Shown here: piece after piece, positions 60,603 through 64,000 of the stretch
Position numbering within the stretch: the stretch's first letter is position 1
Layout: every line of letters begins with the position of its first letter
DNA from: Ruegeria marisrubri
Lineage (GTDB): Bacteria; Pseudomonadota; Alphaproteobacteria; Rhodobacterales; Rhodobacteraceae
Reading direction: 5' to 3'
Assembly: GCF_001507595.1 (NCBI RefSeq)
Contig: NZ_LQBQ01000035.1
Coordinates: 1-64,000 of the forward strand
DNA length: 64,000 bases
Notes under the pieces: model-generated
What the model was told of the DNA's origin: nothing
What the model saw: only the letters and a program-made list of their open reading frames with translations
Database searches by the model: none
Translations under genes and position numbers: made by a program

Positions 60603-61073
60603 TCAGGAGTACTGGATGCTCAGAATTTCATAGGACCGCAGGCCGCCGGGTGTGCGGACCTCGACGCTGTCGCCTTCATCCTTGCCGATCAGGGCGCGCG
60701 CGATCGGGGATTTGATGTTGAGAAGACCGGCCTCGATGTTGGCTTCGTGCTCGCCCACGATCTGCCAGGTCTTTTCCTCATCGGTGTCCTCGTCCACCAG
60801 CGTCACACGCGCACCGAATTTGATTGCACCCGAGAGCTTTCCGGGGTCGATCACGTCGGCAAGCGACAGGATGCCTTCCAGCTCCTTGATGCGGCCCTCG
60901 ATGAAGGACTGCTTTTCGCGGGCAGAATGATACTCGGCATTCTCGGACAGGTCGCCATGTTCGCGGGCCTCGGCAATGGCCTTGATGATGGCGGGCCGCT
61001 CTTCGGTCTTGAGCTTTTTCAACTCGGCCTCAAGCGCGGCGAAGCCCGAAGGCGTCATCGGAATTTTTTCCAT
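60603..61073 (-). CDS. greA: Transcription elongation factor GreA
   Basis: A 156-residue factor that rescues backtracked RNA polymerase. [55 protein letters not shown] is the coiled-coil tip with the acidic DLSENAEY residues, followed by the FKBP-like C-terminal domain ([22 protein letters not shown] and [13 protein letters not shown]). It is followed 11 bases later by a two-TM unknown gene. Confidence 0.97.
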   Translation of the reverse strand: MEKIPMTPSGFAALEAELKKLKTEERPAIIKAIAEAREHGDLSENAEYHSAREKQSFIEGRIKELEGILSLADVIDPGKLSGAIKFGARVTLVDEDTDEEKTWQIVGEHEANIEAGLLNIKSPIARALIGKDEGDSVEVRTPGGLRSYEILSIQYS

Positions 61074-61097
61074 GTCTCTTTTCCACGCAAAATTTCA

Positions 61098-61126
61098 TCG
61101 CCCCGCCGCATGATGCGCCGGGGCGA
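61098..61126 (-). promoter_or_regulatory. Hairpin in the greA leader
   Basis: On the minus strand TCGCCCCG (61126-61119) pairs with CGGGGCGA (61105-61098) and an inner GCAT stem, making a 12-pair hairpin with one C-C mismatch about 25 bases before the greA start, followed by ATGAAATTTTGCG. It could act as an attenuator or terminator; E. coli greA also has a regulatory leader terminator. Pairing is seen, role is inference. Confidence 0.45.
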
Positions 61127-61303
61127 GTGGTTGGTTCAACAATTACCTGACCCAAATAGGCCGCGAAATGCAAGGGGCCAAGGGGGTTGACTGGTCAATT
61201 CGCGGCTTGGCGCCGTTTGCGATCGGTCGGAATCCGCCGGTGACGCCGGTCGTGACGATTGTCCGAGTGCCAGCGACCCGGCGGAACGTTCAGCCACAGC
61301 ATC

Positions 61304-61684
61304 TCAATCATACTGAACAACCTCGAATTCGATGCCGTTGTCATCGTCGAAATAGAACCGGCGCCCGGGTTCGTAATCTGCGTGGTTGTGCGGCTCGAAA
61401 CCGGCGGCGCGGACCTTGGCCTCGGTCGCGTCGATGTCCTCGACCAGCACGCCAACATGGTTCAACCCGCCGATGGTGTCATAGCTGCTTTCGCCCGCCG
61501 GCTTCGGGTCGGCAGGGGCATACAGCGCTAGGTAGGTATGCGTGCTGCCCACATGCACGGTATAGCCGCCCGCGATCGCCGGGCCTTCCCAGCGGGTTTT
61601 CCATCCGAATACGTCCTGCATCCAGGCCGCGGTGGCCTGCGGGTTGCGGACGGTGAAGTTCGTGTGCTCCAGCGTCGCCATCAT
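61304..61684 (-). CDS. VOC-family (glyoxalase/dioxygenase-like) protein
   Basis: A 126-residue vicinal-oxygen-chelate fold protein. It has HTNFTVRNPQATAAWMQDVFGW, GGLNHVGVLVEDIDATEAKVRAAGFEP and a final RRFYFDDDNGIEFEVVQYD, with His and Glu metal ligands placed as in glyoxalase-type proteins. The start at 61684 has an alternative three bases inward. It is divergent from a SoxR gene, whose product likely controls it. Substrate unknown. Confidence 0.83.
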   Translation of the reverse strand: MMATLEHTNFTVRNPQATAAWMQDVFGWKTRWEGPAIAGGYTVHVGSTHTYLALYAPADPKPAGESSYDTIGGLNHVGVLVEDIDATEAKVRAAGFEPHNHADYEPGRRFYFDDDNGIEFEVVQYD

Positions 61685-61729
61685 GGGGTCTCCTTTTCAT
61701 GTCAGGCTTGTTTCGACTCACCGTAATTC

Positions 61730-61745
61730 CTAAACCTAACTTTAG
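61730..61745. promoter_or_regulatory. Candidate SoxR operator between VOC gene and soxR
   Basis: CTAAA (61730-61734) and TTTAG (61741-61745) form an inverted repeat around CCTAAC, in a position like the MerR-type operators with long spacers. It resembles the SoxR box (CCTCAAGTTAACTTGAGG) in layout but not exactly in sequence. Confidence 0.5.
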
Positions 61746-61772
61746 CTCAAGAGATTTTTTCGGGAGGAACCG

Positions 61773-62228
61773 ATGCCCGCATCCGAAGGCCTTTCCATCG
61801 GCGCGCTGGCGCGTCGCACGGGGTTGGCGGTATCCGCCATCCGCTACTACGAGACGCAGGGCCTGATTTCCCCCTGGCGCAATCCGGGCGGGCAGCGGCG
61901 GTACCAGCGAGCCGACATCCGTCGGCTGAGCTTCGTGATGATCGCCCAGCAGTTCGGCCTGACCCTGCCCGAAATCCGCGAGGTGCTGGCCGGCCTGCCC
62001 GACAACCGCACACCCACACCTGCGGATTGGAAAAAGATCAGCCAAGGCCTGCGCGCGCATCTGGATCAGCGAATCGATGCCTTGCTGCGCCTGCGTGACA
62101 ATCTGGACGGCTGCATCGGCTGCGGCTGCCTGAGCCTGCCGAAATGCGCGCTCTACAACCCCGACGACCGGGCAAAAACGTATGGCAGCGGTCCCAGGTA
62201 CCTGATGGGTGACGCGCCCGAGGACTGA
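61773..62228 (+). CDS. soxR: Redox-sensitive transcriptional activator SoxR
   Basis: A 151-residue MerR-family regulator. The winged helix-turn-helix (about 7-60) has GALARRTGLAVSAIRYYETQGLI, then a dimerisation helix, then the [2Fe-2S] motif C114-x2-C117-x-C119-x5-C125, identical in spacing to E. coli SoxR. It senses redox-cycling compounds and activates target genes by untwisting DNA. In roseobacters the target is often an adjacent gene; here the divergent VOC gene is the likely one. No soxS is present. Confidence 0.95.
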   Translation: MPASEGLSIGALARRTGLAVSAIRYYETQGLISPWRNPGGQRRYQRADIRRLSFVMIAQQFGLTLPEIREVLAGLPDNRTPTPADWKKISQGLRAHLDQRIDALLRLRDNLDGCIGCGCLSLPKCALYNPDDRAKTYGSGPRYLMGDAPED

Positions 62229-62230
62229 AA

Positions 62231-62245
62231 TGCCGCATTGCGGCA
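62231..62245 (+). terminator. Hairpin after soxR
   Basis: TGCCGC (62231-62236) pairs with GCGGCA (62240-62245) around ATT, three bases after the soxR stop; TGTTACGCCGTGTTTTG follows. It is a short terminator-like hairpin. The T-run is delayed, so strength is uncertain. Confidence 0.5.
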
Positions 62246-62275
62246 GTGTTACGCCGTGTTTTGATTGACCCGGCC

Positions 62276-62304
62276 GTTTCACAGCGGTTAATCAGCCGTG
62301 AAAC
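62276..62304. promoter_or_regulatory. GTTTCAC dyad upstream of the ETF-QO gene
   Basis: GTTTCAC (62276-62282) and GTGAAAC (62298-62304) form a perfect inverted repeat with 15 bases between, about 60 bases before the ETF-QO start. It could be a regulator-binding site in that promoter. No consensus is recognised. Confidence 0.35.
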
Positions 62305-62364
62305 AAAATTGCGCCGATCATGCGTTGAGAGCGCCAATTCGGAAAGTTAGCGAAGGAGCCCACG

Positions 62365-64000
62365 ATGGCCGAAATTGAACGCGAAGCGATGGAATATGAC
62401 GTGGTGATCGTGGGTGCCGGCCCGGCGGGTCTGTCGGCGGCCATCCGTCTGAAACAGCTCGACGCAGATCTGAACGTCGTGGTGCTGGAAAAGGGCTCCG
62501 AGGTCGGCGCGCATATCCTGTCGGGCGCCGTGCTGGACCCTTGCGGTCTGGATGCGCTGATCCCCGACTGGAAGGAAAAGGGCGCGCCGCTGAACGTGCC
62601 CGTGCGCGAAGACAACTTCTACATGCTGGGCGAGGCCGGCCAACTGCGCATCCCGAACTGGCCGATGCCGCCGCTGATGAACAACCACGGCAACTACATC
62701 GTCTCGATGGGCAATGTTTGCCGGTGGATGGCCGAACAGGCCGAGGAACTGGGCGTCGAGATCTTCCCCGGCATGGCCTGCTCGGAACTGGTCTATGGTG
62801 ACAATGGCGAGGTCAAGGGCGTCGTGGCCGGTGTCTTCGGGCTGGAACCCGACGGGTCCTATGGCCCCAACACCGAGCCGGGGATGGAACTGCACGGCAA
62901 ATACGTCTTCCTCTCGGAAGGTGTGCGCGGGTCGCTCTCCAAGGAAGTGATCGCCAAATATGACCTGCAGGCCGGCAAAGAGCCGCAGAAATACGGCGTC
63001 GGCATGAAGGAAATCTGGGAGATCGACCCCGCCAAGCACAAGGAGGGAACGGTCACCCACACGATGGGCTGGCCGCTGGGTGGCAATGCCGGGGGCGGCT
63101 CGTTCATCTATCACCTGGAAAACAACCAGGTCTATGTGGGCTTCGTGGTGCACCTGAACTACAAGAACCCGCACCTGTATCCCTACATGGAGTTCCAGCG
63201 GTTCAAGCATCACCCGATGGTGGCCGAACTGCTCAAGGGCGGCAAGCGCGTGGCCTACGGCGCCCGTGCGATCACCGAGGGCGGCTGGCAGTCCCTGCCC
63301 AAGCTGGTGGCGCCGGGCGTGGCGCTGCTGGGCTGCTCGGCGGGCATGGTCAACGTGCCGCGCATCAAGGGCAACCACAACGCGATGCTGTCGGGCAAGG
63401 CCGCGGCCGAGGCGGCCTTCGAGGCCATCAAGGCCGGACGCGGCGGCGACGAGCTGGCCGAATATGAAAACGAGGTGCGCACCGGTCCGATCGCCAAGGA
63501 CCTCAAGAAGGTGCGCAACGTCAAGCCGATGTGGTCCAAATGGGGCATGATCCCCTCGCTGGCTCTGGGTGGGCTCGACATGTGGACCAACACGATGGGC
63601 TTCTCGCTGTTCGGCACCCTGGGCCACGGCAAGACCGATGCGGAATCGACCGAGGAGGCCAGCAAGCACCAGAAGATCGACTATCCCAAGCCGGACGGGA
63701 CCCTGTCCTTCGATCGCCTGACCAACGTGGCGTTTTCCTTCACCAACCACGAAGAAAGCCAGCCCTGCCACCTCAAGCTGACCGACCCCGAGATCCCGGT
63801 AAAGGTCAACCTGCCCAGGTTCGACGAGCCGGCGCAACGGTATTGTCCGGCAGGCGTGTACGAAGTTGTCACCGACGAGGACCAGCCGCGATTCGTCATC
63901 AACTTCCAGAACTGCGTCCACTGCAAAACCTGCGACATCAAGGACCCGAGCCAGAACATCACCTGGACGACGCCGCAGGGCGGAGACGGGCCGAACTATC
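62365..64000 (+). CDS. Electron transfer flavoprotein-ubiquinone oxidoreductase, 3' end cut by window
   Basis: The gene runs from the ATG at 62365 (GAAGGAG upstream) to the window edge without a stop, giving 545 residues; the family is about 549-550 long, so only a few residues are missing. The FAD motif DVVIVGAGPAGLSAAIRL is near the N terminus, and the C-terminal ferredoxin-like part holds YCPAGVYEV and FQNCVHCKTCDIKDPSQNI, which bind one [4Fe-4S] cluster. It passes electrons from acyl-CoA dehydrogenases, via ETF, to ubiquinone. Confidence 0.95.
   Translation, partial: MAEIEREAMEYDVVIVGAGPAGLSAAIRLKQLDADLNVVVLEKGSEVGAHILSGAVLDPCGLDALIPDWKEKGAPLNVPVREDNFYMLGEAGQLRIPNWPMPPLMNNHGNYIVSMGNVCRWMAEQAEELGVEIFPGMACSELVYGDNGEVKGVVAGVFGLEPDGSYGPNTEPGMELHGKYVFLSEGVRGSLSKEVIAKYDLQAGKEPQKYGVGMKEIWEIDPAKHKEGTVTHTMGWPLGGNAGGGSFIYHLENNQVYVGFVVHLNYKNPHLYPYMEFQRFKHHPMVAELLKGGKRVAYGARAITEGGWQSLPKLVAPGVALLGCSAGMVNVPRIKGNHNAMLSGKAAAEAAFEAIKAGRGGDELAEYENEVRTGPIAKDLKKVRNVKPMWSKWGMIPSLALGGLDMWTNTMGFSLFGTLGHGKTDAESTEEASKHQKIDYPKPDGTLSFDRLTNVAFSFTNHEESQPCHLKLTDPEIPVKVNLPRFDEPAQRYCPAGVYEVVTDEDQPRFVINFQNCVHCKTCDIKDPSQNITWTTPQGGDGPNY

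Noticed and set aside
62347-63921. 524-residue minus-strand frame opposite the ETF-QO gene
   Set aside because: Antisense of a near-complete ETF-QO gene with FAD and Fe-S motifs; no support for a second gene.

Overview
The window is about 64 kb of high-GC DNA from an alphaproteobacterium, almost certainly a marine Rhodobacteraceae (Roseobacter-group) chromosome. Support comes from the overlapping gene style, the four-residue-class aa3 oxidase subunit IV, a SoxR with an alphaproteobacterial-type neighbour, the ETF-ubiquinone oxidoreductase, a plant/alpha-type glutamate-cysteine ligase, and a Rhodobacteraceae-like palindromic intergenic repeat ending in CAGATGAAG. The species cannot be named from sequence reading alone.

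Layout. (1) 1-5.3 kb is accessory: IS-end-like repeats, an orphan ParB-like/N4-N6 DNA methyltransferase translationally coupled to two small DUF5681 proteins, then a DUF3489-DUF2924-large serine recombinase cassette, then a repeat-rich 360 bp spacer (six exact TTCCCTG/CAGGGAA heptamers) abutting the 3' end of a tRNA-Ser(GCU). This looks like an integrated island. (2) 5.8-9.4 kb: a secreted FecR-domain protein with a Pro-rich linker and nine-residue tandem repeats, next to a CHASE2 adenylate cyclase. (3) 9.7-21.6 kb: divergent hemC/hemE, CoA racemase and crotonase, a membrane-anchored TAXI protein, DMT transporter, CoxG-like protein, ABC exporter, SppA-like peptidase, a 56-residue four-Cys membrane microprotein, a Na/Ca antiporter and a pteridine-reductase-like SDR. 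(4) 21.9-33.2 kb: uvrC, a second DMT transporter, pgsA-moaD-moaE, a BON/OmpA envelope protein with a small coiled-coil partner, ubiA head to head with rsmE, two unknown membrane or soluble proteins, and gshA. (5) 33.2-38.5 kb: an outer-membrane barrel, then a tightly packed minus-strand operon pyrB - two small membrane proteins - a catalytically dead dihydroorotase-like protein - plsY, and upstream of it a secreted 30-cysteine repeat protein. (6) 38.6-48.5 kb: a family-4-like uracil-DNA glycosylase lacking most Fe-S cysteines, a metallophosphoesterase, moaB, an RND efflux pair, Nudix, DsbD-alpha-like, YqgE, and Sua5-type threonylcarbamoyl-AMP synthase. (7) 48.6-55.1 kb: acyl-CoA dehydrogenase, MBL hydrolase, DUF6173, a membrane glycerophosphodiesterase overlapping a secreted phospholipase-A2-like protein, the tiny aa3 oxidase subunit IV and a lipoprotein with a possible permuted papain-like fold. 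(8) 55.1-59.5 kb: azlCD, then fdhD-mobA-mobB-moeA. (9) 59.6-64 kb: an unknown two-TM protein, greA with a leader hairpin, a SoxR/VOC divergent pair, and an ETF-QO gene cut by the window end.

How genes work together. Molybdenum cofactor genes occur in three places (moaD-moaE, moaB, fdhD-mobA-mobB-moeA) and together support maturation of MGD-type enzymes such as formate dehydrogenase. Phospholipid functions (pgsA, plsY, GDPD, PLA2-like) are scattered. The best candidates for something undescribed are the pyrB operon with a dead dihydroorotase and two membrane proteins, the 30-Cys secreted repeat protein, the PLA2-like/GDPD pair, the Fe-S-less UDG, and the methylase-DUF5681 cassette on the island. 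All function calls are by motif and family recognition; no database search was run.
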